The notes under the pieces were generated by a model. It was not told the DNA's origin and did not search any database. It worked only from the letters and a program-made list of their open reading frames with translations. Positions 34,701 to 48,775 of a DNA stretch of 64,000 nucleotides are shown here, in pieces. The stretch covers positions 62,001 to 126,000 of the forward strand of contig JAETXT010000004.1 of the NCBI GenBank assembly GCA_019188255.1, given 5' to 3'. The position numbers were made by a program, and so were the translations under genes. How positions within the stretch are numbered: position 1 is the stretch's first letter; every line of letters starts with the position of its first letter. The stretch is from Verticillium longisporum (taxonomy: Eukaryota; Ascomycota; Sordariomycetes; Glomerellales; Plectosphaerellaceae).

Positions 34701-37700
34701 GGAGAAACTAGATGATGTACGCTTGTCGGGAAGCTGTCTGTACTACGCAGAGCTTGCACGATGTGAAATACTGTAGACCATCGTTAAGACGTGGTAATGT
34801 CGAAACCTTGCTCGTCAAAGTCTTCCATCCAACATCACCTTTAATGAGGACAATCAACCTCCACCTTTGCTGAGATGCAGGTCAGGGACTTTCTCCGCAG
34901 CCGCATGCCCCGCCGTCCGGAGCTTCGGAGGATGCTAACCTCAGACGGCAGCATGCATGGCCGCTCTTGAAGCGACTCGTGAATTGACGGGCTTGTTTAG
35001 AATCGTGGAGCAACACGGGTCGGAAGGGGAGCAGGTGCAAGTTTGCTGGTGAGTGAAAATTCGATCCATTGCCTCGTGGGTGTGGGCAGAATCTTGGTAG
35101 AGAGACGAGGAGCTCGCTACACCCAGAGGCGATGCACAAGAGCTCAAGTAGTGTGACTGTGACGCGGCAGACGGCGTTGCAAATACCTGTGCCCAGCGAA
35201 GCATTTGTGGCGAGATCATGTCCGTTCATAATGAAACGTACGTGTGTATAGAAGGAGCCATCGCTCGTTGGGTGTAGGTCAGGATACCTTTCGAGCCCTC
35301 TTCCGAATCCTGCACACATTGCGTCGGAAGGCAGCATGAGTCGGCTTGGCCTGAGTCGTGACATGAGTCGGGTTTCGCAGACCCGTAGGAGCGGATGCGT
35401 GGCGGTGGTCATGTCGATAGCCGTGATGCATGAAAAAATGGGCTCTAAATGGAACAGATTAGCGAGAGTTTTTGGAAGCTTGCTTGAGGCCGGTGTAACA
35501 GATGCTGTAGAGAGAATGAACACGCGACAGATTTCGTTCTCCAGCTGAAGGCCGTCTTTCGTCCACGTGATGCCAGCCAGCAGATTGGAAAACAAAACCC
35601 CCAGAGAGGCAACCTATGCAGCAGCGCGCCTTCGTGTAACATTGACTACCCTGACAAGACGACATATCCCATGCACCAGGCCTGCTGGGTGTTATGATGG
35701 TGTTCAGTCTAAGGATATCGACGCGACGGGGGCGAGGCACGAGATCTGCCAAAACAGCACCCCAAAGGTGCATGATCTGGACAAAGTAAGACCTGTTCTA
35801 GTCCAGTCGGCTTCCACTTGTCACCCTTCAAGCGGAGTTAGAACCCGGTAGCTGGGCTATCTTTATTTTCCACCAAATAATGGCTGGATTGTTGGAAAAC
35901 CGACATGTGGTTGAGTGACTTGCTCGGCTGACAACCGAACCTCCTTTCTTCGATTGTGCAAAGCTGACTCCACGACACTGAGGTGGCCAGCCAGCGGAGG
36001 CCAGGGGGCAACGACTGCAGCGAATGTGCACGACCGCGCACCACTCGTGACGAATAGAGAGTAGACTGCTGTTGTTGGGGGTGGGAGGCAGGGGTTGAAG
36101 AAATGGCAAGCAAAAGTCTCAGAATCCCGAAAGAGCGTTTTGCTTGAGTCTGTACGAGGGTGAGCAGTCGGGAAGGGGTACGAGATGCGACGTGTACTCC
36201 AGATGAGCATGGCTCATCCGTAAACTCTGGCAATGATCGCAACCGCCTGTGTGTTGTGTCCAATGAGAGGCACCGACACCTGCACAACCGCCTCTGCATC
36301 CTTTCCCATGGGCTGGGAGGAGATATCATCGCCAGCCGACCATGAAAAGCTCGTTCGGGGGTTTTCTTATTAGCATGTAGAAAGGTGACAGGGAACAGGG
36401 CGCAAGAAGCGAGGTCGCGTCGCTGCAATGCGAAAATCGTCATTCATTTTGCAGTCGTGTGACACGATGGTCCCATCCATACGGGCGCGTCATGGGGTCA
36501 ACCTCTGAAGATCTCATCGCGACTACGGCTAGATAGGGAAACGCTCGTACGGCGCGCATTGAAGGTATTTCGTTTCCCAAATCATGAAACACGATGGAGC
36601 GAGCATGCTGTAACCCCCCAAGAGGCCCCCGCCAAGCACGATGTGACGCAGTAACTTGGCGAGCAGCGGCAAACGGTGGGACCGGGATGGCAGGTGATGA
36701 TGCCGGACGGAGTTCGGACGGAAGACGGGGGAAAAGAGGGCAGGGGATGACAACGAACTGGGACCTGCATGGCGGACCCAGCTGAAGCCAAGTGCTGAGA
36801 GGTTGCCGCTCACCGTCGACAAGGTCGATTGATGATGCCCTGCAACCTCAGCTGTTCATGACGAACGATCGTGTCGTAGTGGGTAGTAGAGCCATGTGGA
36901 ACGCGGCGGCGGCTGAGCTTAGGCCAAGGTGTCAACATGCCCACGGACGCCGGGAGCCGATGTCACCACCGCATTGTCAAATCTGAAGCTGCAAGGGGTG
37001 GTTGGGAGAGGCGGCAAGCCCTGGTATGAAGAACCACGGCCGGGCAACCTTCATCCATTGATCGACCCGTCTTATTGGTGTGGGATGAACCTCGGCGGGA
37101 CTCGAAAGAGATCGTTGGATGATGGGTAGGTCTGGTGGGTTTGGGGTTGCATCGAGGCCAGCGCGCCCATCATGGGTTTGGCATGCCCAGTGGAGAGAGC
37201 CCAGATGTGGCACCATGTAGTTGAAGACTTGCGCTGGGCCGGGCTGTTTTGCGCCTGGTGATTGAAGTGAGAAGTGACTGATGTGTTGACTGATGTGGTG
37301 ACTGAAGGGTGGATGGAGCAGTTGCGCACGCTCGCGCCCGAGGCATTCAATCAATCACCCAGTCGAGCCCAGTGCTCTGGCCGCAGCTGCCTGAGCGAAA
37401 ACGTCAAGGGCTGAAAGCTGGAAGGAGCATCCATGACGCAAGGCTAAGCCCGATCGAGTCGACGATCCACCAAGACCGCTGAATCTGCGGCTCGAGGGCT
37501 TGTTTTAGTGCGTATTAGGGCGTTTTAGCGCCTGTGATGGCAGCGCGGCAGCACCCCGCAAGAGCCGGCAGGGGGCAAGGGCAACCTGTGCGGGAGAGGC
37601 AGTTGAACCAGGGGAGCAGCCACCCACTCTTAGGCACTTGCGCCGGCGGACGTCACTTCCGCCAATGGCGCCGACAACAAGAGCGGCTGCCAATGCCTCA

Positions 37701-40700
37701 AGGGCGCTGTTGCCCAGCCTAAGGAGGTAGGTAGGCTGAAAGGCAAGGTACCTAGGGAGGCAATGCTCGATGGACACTTGGTGAGGGCTTCTCACAACAC
37801 CACCAACGCAAGCAGCATTGCGGGGCGCAACGACATCACCAACTCTTCGCCAGCTCACTCACCCTCGGCTTCCCTTCGCTCCCACCATCATGTTGCCACA
37901 CACGTCCCTCATCCCACTCACGAACGCATCTCCATATCGGTATTTGTCACCTCGCGCTTAGCCGGACGTCACCAGTCAGCTAGTATCGCGAACAGCTGAC
38001 TACCGATTACACTGATGCTTCTTTGCAGGCATGCGCCTACGCCGCCCACGATCGCCGCGAACCTCATCACCCAAGATGACCCACATCGACTGTCTCGTGA
38101 TCTCCTCTACGCTCCTTTCGTTCCGTTTCGTTTCGTTTTGACCGCGCACGGGTACCAATAGTGCTATTGCGTCTTGGCTTGCGTCCCCCTCCCTCAAGGC
38201 AGCGCCCAGCAACAAAACAATTATTCCTCATCCTCTTCGCCCCTTATCTCGTCCCAACCCATCTCGCTGGCTTGACAGGCCCGCCGAAATGAAAAGTGGT
38301 CGTGTCGATCTGGGGCATGGGGCACGGGCATGAATGTGCATGGGTACGGATTCCGCACTTCATCTCAATCATCAACCACCCATCTCCGTCTCGGCCGCTC
38401 TCCCGGTTCCGAATGGGAGCAGATCGACCACCCTGACTCGAGATGCTGGCTAGGCCTTGAGTACCTGGGCCACCCGAATTTGGCAACACACTGTCAGGCG
38501 TCTTTCACCTTCGGTGGTTTGCCCTACGCCAAGCTGCCCGGGCACCTCCATGCTTGTCCAGCGCAGGCCAAACCGGTAATGATTTGACAGGGGACCGCCC
38601 CTGTAATCGGCGACTAGCTGTCGATCCAGCCCCATTAGGATGTGGGGGACTACCTTTGAGGCCTTGCGTCGAGGGCAAAGATGCTTTTGCTTGCCAGTCC
38701 TCTTTGATCGACTAAACAGCCGCAAAATACGCCGCCTCTCATCAAGCTGGATTGTTGGGATCACGGCTTGTCTCTCAGAGATGCAACCGTCCGGCACAAC
38801 CTTGACCATGCTCACAGTCGCGGCAAACCGTGAGACTGTTCCTTCTGAAGGACAAGGCATATCCCGGCCCCTACATGCCGCTTCGCTGTCGGTCGCTTGT
38901 GAGGAGTCGCCAGCCTCTAATCTGATTACCCCCGCCCCCTTTCTCAACGGCAACAGACTCCCTCGTCCTACGTTGCCGACATGGCAGCCCCTGGCTCTTC
39001 CATGTGCGGATCAGACAGGATGGATGGCGAAGATCTTGGTATCGCCTGGCCATTTGCAGGGCGTGGGCGTAGGAATCTAAGGCCTCATTAGCAGTGCTAC
39101 ATGGTACGTTCGCACCGCACAACCCACACTCTCACAATCTCCATCCCAAGGACGTCCCCATACCACCTCGAATACCGAATCCTGACAGGCGTGATGCAAC
39201 ATCAAACGAGCCCCCCCAAAACAGACCCTGACAGACCCCGGTCCCTTCCGCCAGACCTCCCTGTCATCCTGTCAGCAGGGAACTCCCTGCTCACGCTTAG
39301 GTTCGCCTACCGAGGGCAATATCGGTCACCCAGGGCTCTCCCTCGCTCCGGTTCCTGCGCCCGTACCCTACTCTATCCCGAGCCTTGTCCACGGACGATC
39401 GGAGATGCTTGCTGGTACGTCGTCAGACTTTCCGCGATGAGGCTACACCAGTTAACCAAGCTCAGTTACAGATGAATGGGAAACGCTTGTAGGTAAGTGT
39501 GCTTCGAGAGAGATTGAGGCCATGCTAGAGACGCAGCATGGTACACGACTGACTTGAGGTATATCTACCTGGTCCTCTTACAGAAGCCATCCTATCTTAA
39601 GTTCTGCCAAGGTCAAGAAATCAATCGTCTAATTGTGAACGTGGGTGCCGTAAGTCACGCTTTGTTGAGGACACGAATTGTCATTGCTTCTGAGCGCTGA
39701 TCATCCCATCATCCAAGACACTACCAGCGAACGAGTCTTACGATTAGCCTCCCCCAAGATCTGCTGTCAAATTGTCGATTCTCCCGTAGCTCAACGTCAG
39801 TTGGGTACTAGTATTCGATAACGTCGTCTAGGGAGAGACAGAGACGTCTGTGCCTGGCAGAAGCAGCACCTGAGGAAGTGGAACTTCACCGTTGCATCGT
39901 CCAACCAAGAAGAACGAACACCACGAGTTCAAGTCGCAAACCACGACATCTATCCTCGATCTGTAAGTTTTGAACACACCGTTTCCCCCACCTGCCGCAA
40001 TCGCTCCCCGAGTCAGTCGGTCGACCGCCCCCCACAGCACTTGCTTGTTCACTGGCGGCGTATTTGGCATCATCAATCACCTTCCGACGCAATCCGTAAC
40101 CCAGCTTGCGGCCACAAGAGCTTGGTAGATTGGCTCTTGATATGGCCCACGCACTCGAAGGGAGTCAGGGCAGAGGTTGACGATCCTTGGGATAGCGGGC
40201 CTCCCAGGCCTGGCTGGGATTGTCACATATCTCCCGTGCCCATGGTCTTCGAGCCAGGGGTGCCGACGACAGCCAAGCCTGGAAATACCGTACGCAAGCT
40301 GTGCCGTCTGGCCCCGACCCAGCCAGTTCTGCGGATCATGGCGCCTCGGCCGCTCTGCTGGGAGTGGGTGATCCGTCGTCTCATCTGGCGTCGACGATGA
40401 GGCCGAGATGGGATGGGGGACACTTGCTCTCAACCCCAGCGAGAGGTCTGCGTTTCCGATCTGGGAGGCTAAATGCAAGACACATCCCCTCTGCCGGTGC
40501 GCTCACCGCAGATGTTGCAGGCGGACTGCCGTGGTGCTTGCTGTTCGACACCCTGGGAGAAACGAATCCACTGATCGCCCTGGGAGGTGCTCCGTACCTC
40601 GCTCACCGTAACCTGCGCTATGATCACTCATGACTGACTGACCAATTATGTGGGCAGGGCCGCCAGAGCAAAACCACCAAGTCCCTGGAGATCCAGCGTC

Positions 40701-43700
40701 AGCTTTCAGGGGCCCCCTGCCATCCCAAACGCCAGCGAGCGAGCCAGCCGCGCCGAAGAGACGAGAGATCGCCCAAAAGCCGCCTCGCCCATCTGCGCCC
40801 AGCTCGGGGCAATTCGCGCTACCCCGGTAGCCCCAGGCAAGAGATCGTCATTTGGCAGCTGTGTCCCGGAGCTTCAAGGAGCCGAAACGACGCCATCGAG
40901 TAGAATTTGGGTTTTGCCCAGGAGCCTGAACGTTTTAGCATATGCTCCGGATACGGCGGTGGATAGGGCGATTCATCTCATATTCGCGACTGTCTGCTGG
41001 TCCCGCAGGCAACGAAACAAATATCTTGATCTTTTTTTTCGTTACCTCCTTCTGGGTCTTGTCCTCCGGGCATCTCTTGTAAGTCGCCGACTTTGTACCA
41101 GTCGCCCGGAAGCAGGGTATAGCAGAAACTCAAAAGCCGACAACGCAGCACGAACCACGCACGCAACGTTGGGGAGCAAAGAGAAACTAAGGTGAGAACA
41201 GTCTCATCTCCTCATGTCTGGCATTCGCATGCTTCTCGTCGGCCCTCCTTTGATCAGTGTCTCGCCACCTACTCCGCCGACATCCAACAACCAAGACCAG
41301 TGCGGGAGAGCCACAAGGGTTCAGCCGGCCGGCGGCCGGCACTCACATCAACTACAGATGGACGGCGAGATTCGGTGGAACTCGACGACGCTTGTGTTGC
41401 CCATCGCAAAGGATACGGACGTTCCCTCGTTTCCGTTAAGCCCTTCCCGCTCACCAATCAACCCCGCCACGACAGTCGCAAAGAGAAGCGACGAGACGGA
41501 CAGAGCAGAGAGTCGGGCAGAAGGGACGGCGGACGGACTACACAGGGCTTCCTGAGCTACACCATCCTTGGCCGTTGGTGTGCGCTCGATTGGGCTGTCG
41601 CGGCTGGCGCTGGAAGCTATGGCCAATCACGCTAACACATGGTTCGCAGTAAACAAGAAGACACACGGGAGGCCGCCTTACAGCCACCCCCGAGTCCCTA
41701 CAGGTCGATCAGACACGCCCCTCCATCTGCTGCAGCCCAGCAGCACAGGGCAACAGGCGACAGGCGACTAGGCTACCTGCAAGCACAGGCCCGACAAGGG
41801 TTCTGCCGACTTACACACCATTTTTGGCTCTTGGGCGTCTTCACCAAGGCGTCCATCCCACCTCCGATCTCCGTACGTCTGTACCATCATCATTCGTCGT
41901 TGCTTTTCTTTCCATTTTGAAGCGGTGCACTGCTCTACCCTTTCTCTCGTTACGTGACCTCCCTACACACTTTTTCCGTGTTCGTTTATCATCCGCGGGA
42001 GTGCCACCCCTTCGTTTCTTCTTTCTCCCTGCCCCCCCGGTCTTCCCTTCGGGCTCTCCCTGCGTGAGCCCTTCGTTGCTCTCCCCCCCCTCTCCTCCTA
42101 CCACACGAAGCACGGAAAGCAGGACATCTTTCCGTTCATTTTGTCTCTGTGCTTGGCTGTCCAGGACACCTGCGAAGCAACGAACATGATGTACCTATCG
42201 GACGCATGAGCATGTCTTGGACGAAACAGCCTTGGTCAAGAGCACGTACTGTCAGTAGCGTACCTTATCTTACCGCAACTTTCAATCTGCACACTCGTCC
42301 GCACATCATCTATCCCCCCTGCCGTTCTTGCGCCCCCCTTTCGCCCTCTTCCACATTATCCCCACCCTTTCGTGCAATGATCAGCCATCCTTGCAAGCTC
42401 AAGGGACGCTGGAATCTTGCATCCCAACTCCAGTTGCATCCCTGCTGGTTAATCACCCCTTCCGCTGCCTCCCCACACTTGTCAGATGGCCCCCAGGCCT
42501 CCTGAGCTCCCACTGTCCGTAGCGTCACCTGTAGCAGGGCCATCTGCTAGCAGAGCCCCGTAGACCCAAAAGCAACGGGTGCGAGGGACTGCCTGCTGCA
42601 AGGGAGGGGCGCTCCTGGTACGCGGTACGGGTTATTGGTGCCTCTGGCATATGTATGAGCGGCAGAGAGAGAAAAAGCAAGCCCCAAGTCCAACCGCTGG
42701 AACATCCCGAGTGGATCTGGATCGCCACACTTCAACAGCGAGCTTGCCTCCACAAGAAAGGGCCGACCCTTGGGAGACATGCAACATCTGTCCGTCTACT
42801 TCATCCGCATTCCTGCTGTCTTCTACCCAGTGGCAGAACCTAAACAAAATCAGCGACAAGTCTGACTTTCCTGAGCCCTGTCTGCTTCCCTTCTTTCTCT
42901 ACTCTCCCTCTTCATCCTGTTAGGCAACCGGCTTCCATTCCATCCTCCCACGCACCACCCGCGGGACCTGGCATGTCGTCAGAGAACTGTTTCTAACGAA
43001 CCCAGACCTACATTGTGCGAACAGGTTCACAGGATACCGGCACGCGAACGAATCTGCAGCTCCACCGTCGCTGAGCTGCGAACACCCCATCGAGAGCGTT
43101 TGTCCCCCGATCTATGATTGGATCTCGTCAGCGAGGAACTTCGGCTCCCTTCAACGGGTGAGTGCGTGATCCCCTTCCACTATCCGTGCTGCAGCTACGT
43201 GGCCATGAACCCTCCGTGCGCAGGGCAGAGTCTTCCTGCGTTGGAATATCTGCTGCACTGCAAGGTGGGCTGGGTGCCTGGAACATCCGGCTGACACATT
43301 CCACAAGATCAACACGTCGGGCTTACAGCTCTCTCTAACGCGCGAGGACCACGCTGGAGACATTCTCAGATCTCCTTACACCCTCCTCAGCCAACGGGCT
43401 TCCTTGGTTTGCTTCATCACACGGCATCCAATGACAGCCAACACTCGCTGAGGCCCCAGCCGCAGAGCATCTCTCATCAAAGAAACCTCATCTGGGTTTA
43501 AGAGCATTCTACTCCAAGATCCCAACCACCTTCGGATCCTGATCTCCCTCGCCTGCCACCCCGATTCGGTTCAGCGCGTGTCTTCCAGTTACCTCACCAT
43601 TCCTCCCTCGCCGCTGGGACCGAAACTATCTCAACGCCACTCATGAACTAGCCACCAGGAATTCTCGACCTGCTGTCTCGCGCAGCATTCCATTGATATC

Positions 43701-43914
43701 CACCGGCGTTGAGCCCTTTTTACTGCCGCTGTTTCGACCCTCTACAACATCCACAGCATTGTCCTCAGACGTCTTGCTAGTCTCTCTTCCCCGTTGTCTC
43801 TCCCACAAAATAACTCCACAAGGCCTTAGTCGCGGACCACTCCCGAAACAAGTGGACTGCACTTCCCCCGATCCTACCCCAAGCTTTCCCATCTTCTCCA
43901 TCTTGACAGCTTGA
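31701..43914. other. 12-kb gene-poor region upstream of the medusa homologue
   Basis: No gene with recognisable domains on either strand. The longer open frames (for example minus 34,882-35,595, minus 35,838-36,443, plus 32,466-32,900) have skewed Arg/Ser/Pro/Cys composition and no family resemblance. GC content is normal and CA/TG dinucleotides are frequent, so it is not RIP-mutated repeat. From about 41,850 to 43,914 the plus strand is rich in CT tracts, as expected for a long 5' leader of the gene at 43,915. A CCTAGG-type motif lies at 37,722-37,758. Noncoding RNAs or uORFs could lie here but cannot be called by eye. Confidence 0.4.
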
Positions 43915-46255
43915 ATGTCGGCAGCAGCGAAATTTGAGTGCGCTCCCTACAAGCCTTTCGAGGTAAGTCATGACGGACATCCGGTTTCTCGTCTTCACCT
44001 CTGGAGGCAGGCTAACCAATGTGCAGCCCGACTACCACCCCCAAAGGCCAATCATTGTTGGCGAAGAGGGGCTCGAGTCGCCTGAGACGGTGACGCTCAA
44101 GTACGAAGAAGCAGTCGCCAGAGCGAACGGAGACCTTCGCGGTGGTTCTCCGCAAGAGGGTCTCCTCCCCATGTCCCAATACGGGAAGCCTCAGCCGACC
44201 CCGCTTCATGGTGCGTTGATGGGCAGTCTACCGCGGGAATCAAGCCCAACTGACATGATGACAGGGTATGACTCTGGCCGGGAGTATCAGGACGGCGCAT
44301 ACCAGGCTTACGGTGCGCCTACCTACCATGGCCAGCACCACGACGGCAGCGCGCAGCTGAGCGCCAGCCAGCTCAACCAGGGAGCGTTCGCTGCCAACAG
44401 CGCCGTCGGGCAATACATGTCTGTCGGACCTACCGTCGTGTCATGCCAACCCAGCACGGGTATGGCCGGTACGAAGGTCATGGCAAAGGTGTCTTCGCAG
44501 GATGACTTGCTCGCAATGACATCGCCCATGCCTTACCTCTATCTTGTCTTCGGCACGCACAAGGTGCTTGCAGAGAATGTCAAGGACAGCCGTGACGGCA
44601 GCGGCTGCACGCTGACCTTTACGGCAGAGGCACCAGACATTATGGTCACAGGCTGCCAAGGACCCAACGTGCCTTTGACACTTCTGATCGAAGCAGCGAA
44701 CGGAGAAGAAGTCTCGCGCACAGCGGCCAGCACGTTTGCCTATCACGATGCGTCGCTCGCAGGTGCGGGTGCCAACCCCGACGAGATCACGAGGAAGCTG
44801 TCCAAGTCACCTGAACAGCACCAGAGGTCGCCCAGGTCAGCAACAACACAGCTGGGCTACGATTCAACTACAAATGCCTACAACTTCGCAACTGCACCTC
44901 CCCAGCCATCTCAGTCGCCGTACGAACCCACATTCCCCCAGGACAACAACATGCTCAGCACATATCGCAGCGCTTCCTTTACGGAGCAGCACTTTCCTCG
45001 TGCCGCGCCGCCGCCTCTGCGGCCGCCCATGGCTGGCTGGCAGCAGACGTATGGACGGACTGCGGGTCCCCCCATGACACACACGCATATTTCGCGTCCC
45101 AGTCTGACACCGCTGCCGATGCCCACGCCTACGACACCGACACTGGTTCGTACGACTTCGCTGCAGACCTCTCCGGGCAGCAGCCAGGGTCCGGCGTACC
45201 CCAACTGGGGATCCAGCTCGTATTCCAACAAGGCGGTTCTGAACATCATGGGCAAGCTCGACAACATGGCCGAGAACTGGACCCCGGACGAATGGTCCAA
45301 CCGTCGCCGCATTGTCATGTTCAACAAGAAGCAGACGGGTTCGACACTCACAACAACCTTTCGCGCCGTGAACGTGAACGAACGGCCGCCCAACTCTGTG
45401 TGTATCAGCTGCATCTGGTGGGCTGAGAAGAACGAATGCTTTGTGACGTCGGTCGATACAATCTACTTGCTGGAGCAGCTCGTCGTCGCACCGAACCGGT
45501 TTTCAGTGGAGGAGAAGAACCGCATCAGGCGTAATCTTGAAGGATTTCGCCCACAGACCGTCAGCAAGGCGAAGAGCGACTCGGAGGAGTTCTTCAAGAT
45601 TATCATGGCTTTCCCCAACCCGAAGCCGCGAAACATTGAAAAGGACGTCAAGGTGTTTCCCTGGAAGATCTTGGAGTCGGCGCTCAAGAAGATCATCGGA
45701 AAGTACAGCGCGAGTCCTTCGTCGACGCTGCCCACAGGGCAGATGCTGACGCCGGCACCCGTCAGTTCGTACCCGGCGCTGCCGACTCCGCCCGCGCCGA
45801 CGGTGGCCTCTGATGGAGTCAACGTCTATGGTGTACAGGCCCACATGCATCATCATGATACCTTGACCTCACCTCGATCTCTCTCGGGTAGCAACCACAA
45901 TTGGCCTACCTATACGGGCGCCCCAACGCACTCTCGCGCTCTGTCACCAGCGCTCACGACAGGGTCGCCCCGTCAATCTTCCGGCCGGCTGTCGGGTCCA
46001 CTCCCAGGCGTCTCTGCGTACGAATCGAGACCCATGGCACCGCACGCCTATCCCGGACCGAGCATGCATTCCTCCATCGTCCACCAGCCCACAGCACCAG
46101 CAGCACCCGGTCGCTGGGACCCGTCGGCGATGCCCTCGATGCACCCGCCGGCGACGTATGCTGAGCAGTACCAGCCGATCAGCGCACACCACGGTCCCAG
46201 CCACCCGCAGGTCTATAGTTCCAACGGGTACAACGACGGGGCGCAGCGGGCCTAG
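43915..46255 (+). CDS. medA: Medusa-family developmental regulator (MedA/Acon-3-like)
   Basis: Homologue of Aspergillus MedA, Neurospora Acon-3 and Fusarium Ren1, nuclear regulators of conidiophore development. Exon 1 (43,915-43,962) encodes MSAAAKFECAPYKPFE. A 64-bp intron follows (43,963-44,026; GTAAGT, GCTAAC, CAG). Exon 2 runs from PDYHPQRP to the stop, giving 758 residues. Residues about 145-260 form a beta-rich region (VGPTVVSCQPSTGMAGTKVM), probably an Ig-like fold. Residues about 417-577 are the hallmark conserved block, with KAVLNIMGKLDNMAENW, WSNRRRIVMF, CISCIWWAEKNECFVTSVDT and EEKNRIRRNLEGFRPQTV. The rest is Pro/Ser/Tyr/His-rich and disordered. The start was chosen because MSAAAKFECAPYKPFE is spliced neatly to the conserved PDYHP. 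A long upstream region without genes suggests complex transcriptional control. No lesion seen. Confidence 0.9.
43963..44026 (+). other. Intron in the medusa homologue
   Basis: 64 bp, donor GTAAGT, branch GCTAAC, acceptor CAG. It is in phase 0 after codon 16. Confidence 0.85.
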
Positions 46256-48775
46256 TAAGCTTCCGTCGCGCCGCGCCGTTGTCCCATGTTGAGCTTACTG
46301 GGGAGGTGCGACATCTCACGGAGCCTTGTGATGGCAAGTGAGTCAGAGAACGAACGCTGATGCTCGCGTGAGCCTGAGCACCCACCAAGACGACGGCACG
46401 ACAAGGTCGCAAGAGTAAGGTCTGGCCGTTCAAGGCTTGACGTTGCGAGAGAGTAAGGAGGGAGCCTGGGAGGGGGTTCGAGATGGCAGCGGTGTGAGTG
46501 GGCGAGTCAGCTGGTTGAGGCGCAAGCCAATGGGAATGCGTCCTCGACCTCCACCACGTCCCGATATAGCAGTCACCAGCCCTCGCTGCCCGCCCTCCAT
46601 CATCACCACCATCGCCGCCGCTCGTTTCGCTCCCATCTTGTCGCCACGGCCACCCTTGACTCTCGGATCGTATCTGGTACTGCATATCGAATGCTCCACA
46701 AGTTGTTTACATTGTCAGAAGAACCCTGGCTCAACCATGGTCTCCAAGCATGGACCGTCCTAGGCCCGCCACACACCCCTCCCCCATCAACTGCCGCCAT
46801 TCGATACAACAACCTTGCGCTTGAGGCATGCGTATGCACAATCCGCCGATCTGTTCAGATCCGACTCGTTCCGGGCGCAGCAGACTTGCTCCGATGGCCA
46901 TTGGATAGGCCGGTTCTCCAATCATGGGCTCCATGGGTTGGGGTTGCCGCTGCAGGTGGGATGATCTGGTGATCTCCCCAAAGGAGGGGGTCTTCTGGTT
47001 GGACGGACCCCCTCTTTACCTCTCTCTCCTCCTGCAGCACCAGTCCGGCAGTGCCCATCATCTGCGTCAATCACCCGCCCACTGCATGCTCCAGGGCCAT
47101 CGCATGGTGCTGATGGCTGGCTCCCCCCCCCCTCCTTGCACAACGGCCTAGGCCTAGTATCGCCACGGGATCAACGTCTACCATGATCAGGTTTTCGTTG
47201 CGCGACGCGTCGACCCTCGGGGGTTCAAATACTCCTTGTTTCTTTCCCACGCCATCATTTCATCGTCATGGAAACCTCGAAAGATTCACACGTCGGCCGT
47301 GTTCTGTCCTGCGTGCAGCACACTGACCCGTGCGCATCCCACCTCGCTATCAGCATTGCGACCCCCATGGCGTGGGTTTACCGCGACATTTCATCACATG
47401 GCGCAGCACACGAGGCGGACTATTGTTGGACTTTGTGACCATGTCAAAATGTCCTTGCGCTGTCTAGACTATCTATTTGCGTGGTGTCCTGCCATTTTCT
47501 CCTTCTTGAATGTCATGCCCTATCTCTGCAATCCTTTTTTCTTTCTCTCATTCCTCTTGGAGGCTACTTTGGGCATATTTACAGCTTGTTCTTACACGGA
47601 ATGGCGCGTGGCGGTTTGATGGATTAGGATAGACGATTGACGAGCTCTACGGGGATGAGGACGTTTCATGAGTGAAGGGTTCTGGAGACACGGAAGGATG
47701 AGACGGCGGGCGGGAAGCGGAAAGCGGGAAGCGGGAAGCGGATGGATTGTTCCTGGGTCTGCGTACTGGTTCGGGCTTGCGTTTTGATTTGCACATAGCA
47801 TTATACCCTTCTTTTATCTCCCCAATACTCCTCTCGACCGGATCTGAGGCTCAGGCCGGTCTGTCCATGTCGGAATACGAGGTAGAGAGCCTCTAATCAT
47901 AATACGATCATTATCAACGCTCCCGCTTGCTATCGTTGCTGTTTCGCCGCTGGTGTATGCTTTCCCACCGTTGCCCTACCCCATCAGATGCACGCCTCAC
48001 ATGCGATCTGAGGCATCCTGGGTATCTGATAAGGTTGCTGGCATCCGTGGTGGACCTACCACGCCCATGATGGTTGGTCAAGTTCCACCTCATGTCTCAG
48101 GGGTGCGAGCTACGTTGGCTTGACGGCGTGAACATCCGCGGGCAGGGGCCGATGAAGTAGTCGATACGTAGAAAGGGGGTCGTCAGACAAAAACCAAAGA
48201 CGCCCAACCATCTCTCCACAAGCAGACGAGAACCCGTGATAGAAACGCAGAACTCGGTCGCGATGCCCATGCTCAGCCAGCCGCTGGCAACGGGCGGCGC
48301 GCCCCGCTTACCCCTGAGCCGTGAACGCCGCGGACGGCACAACCAGTAGAACGCGCGCTGCCCCCCTTCTCAGACAAAGAAAAAAGGGTGGCGTTCAGCG
48401 TCAGCAGGAGGGCTGTTACAGTGAGGAGGAGAAGAAAAGCTGCTGGCGGATGACCGCTCGCTGTCGTCGGCGCTGTCTGTTTCGCGATGCGACAGTATAC
48501 CTCGTCGAGGCTCGCCCCTGACCGGCAAATGACTGACCCCATCAAGACCCCTTGATCTACAGCGTTGGAACACTTGTATAAGACGATGCGGCCCCGGGGA
48601 TGTGAGCACGGGGATTCGATCTGTTCACAGGAAGAGGGGACACGCACGGCACGAGCGAGAGCCCAAGATACTGAGGACATCACCTCCCTCGCCCCCTCGC
48701 CCGCATTCCCGCCTCCGCCGATCCCAGCCCCCCTCATCTTCTGGCCTTGACACGAGACAAGAAGAAAGCCACGCA
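46256..48775. other. Intergenic region downstream of the medusa homologue
   Basis: 2.5 kb without a recognised gene. The first few hundred bases should be the 3' UTR of the medusa homologue. A GGGAAGC-type short tandem repeat lies at about 47,710-47,740. The small open frames have no domains. Confidence 0.4.

Noticed and set aside
34882..35595. 237-codon minus-strand open frame in the gene-poor region
   Set aside because: No family resemblance, no neighbouring exon pattern, Cys/Arg/Ser-rich end; not enough to call a gene.
35838..36443. 201-codon minus-strand open frame in the gene-poor region
   Set aside because: Composition like random GC-normal DNA and no recognisable domain.
47210..47240. 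tRNA B-box-like GGTTCAAAT on the plus strand
   Set aside because: No pairing stem and no A-box upstream.
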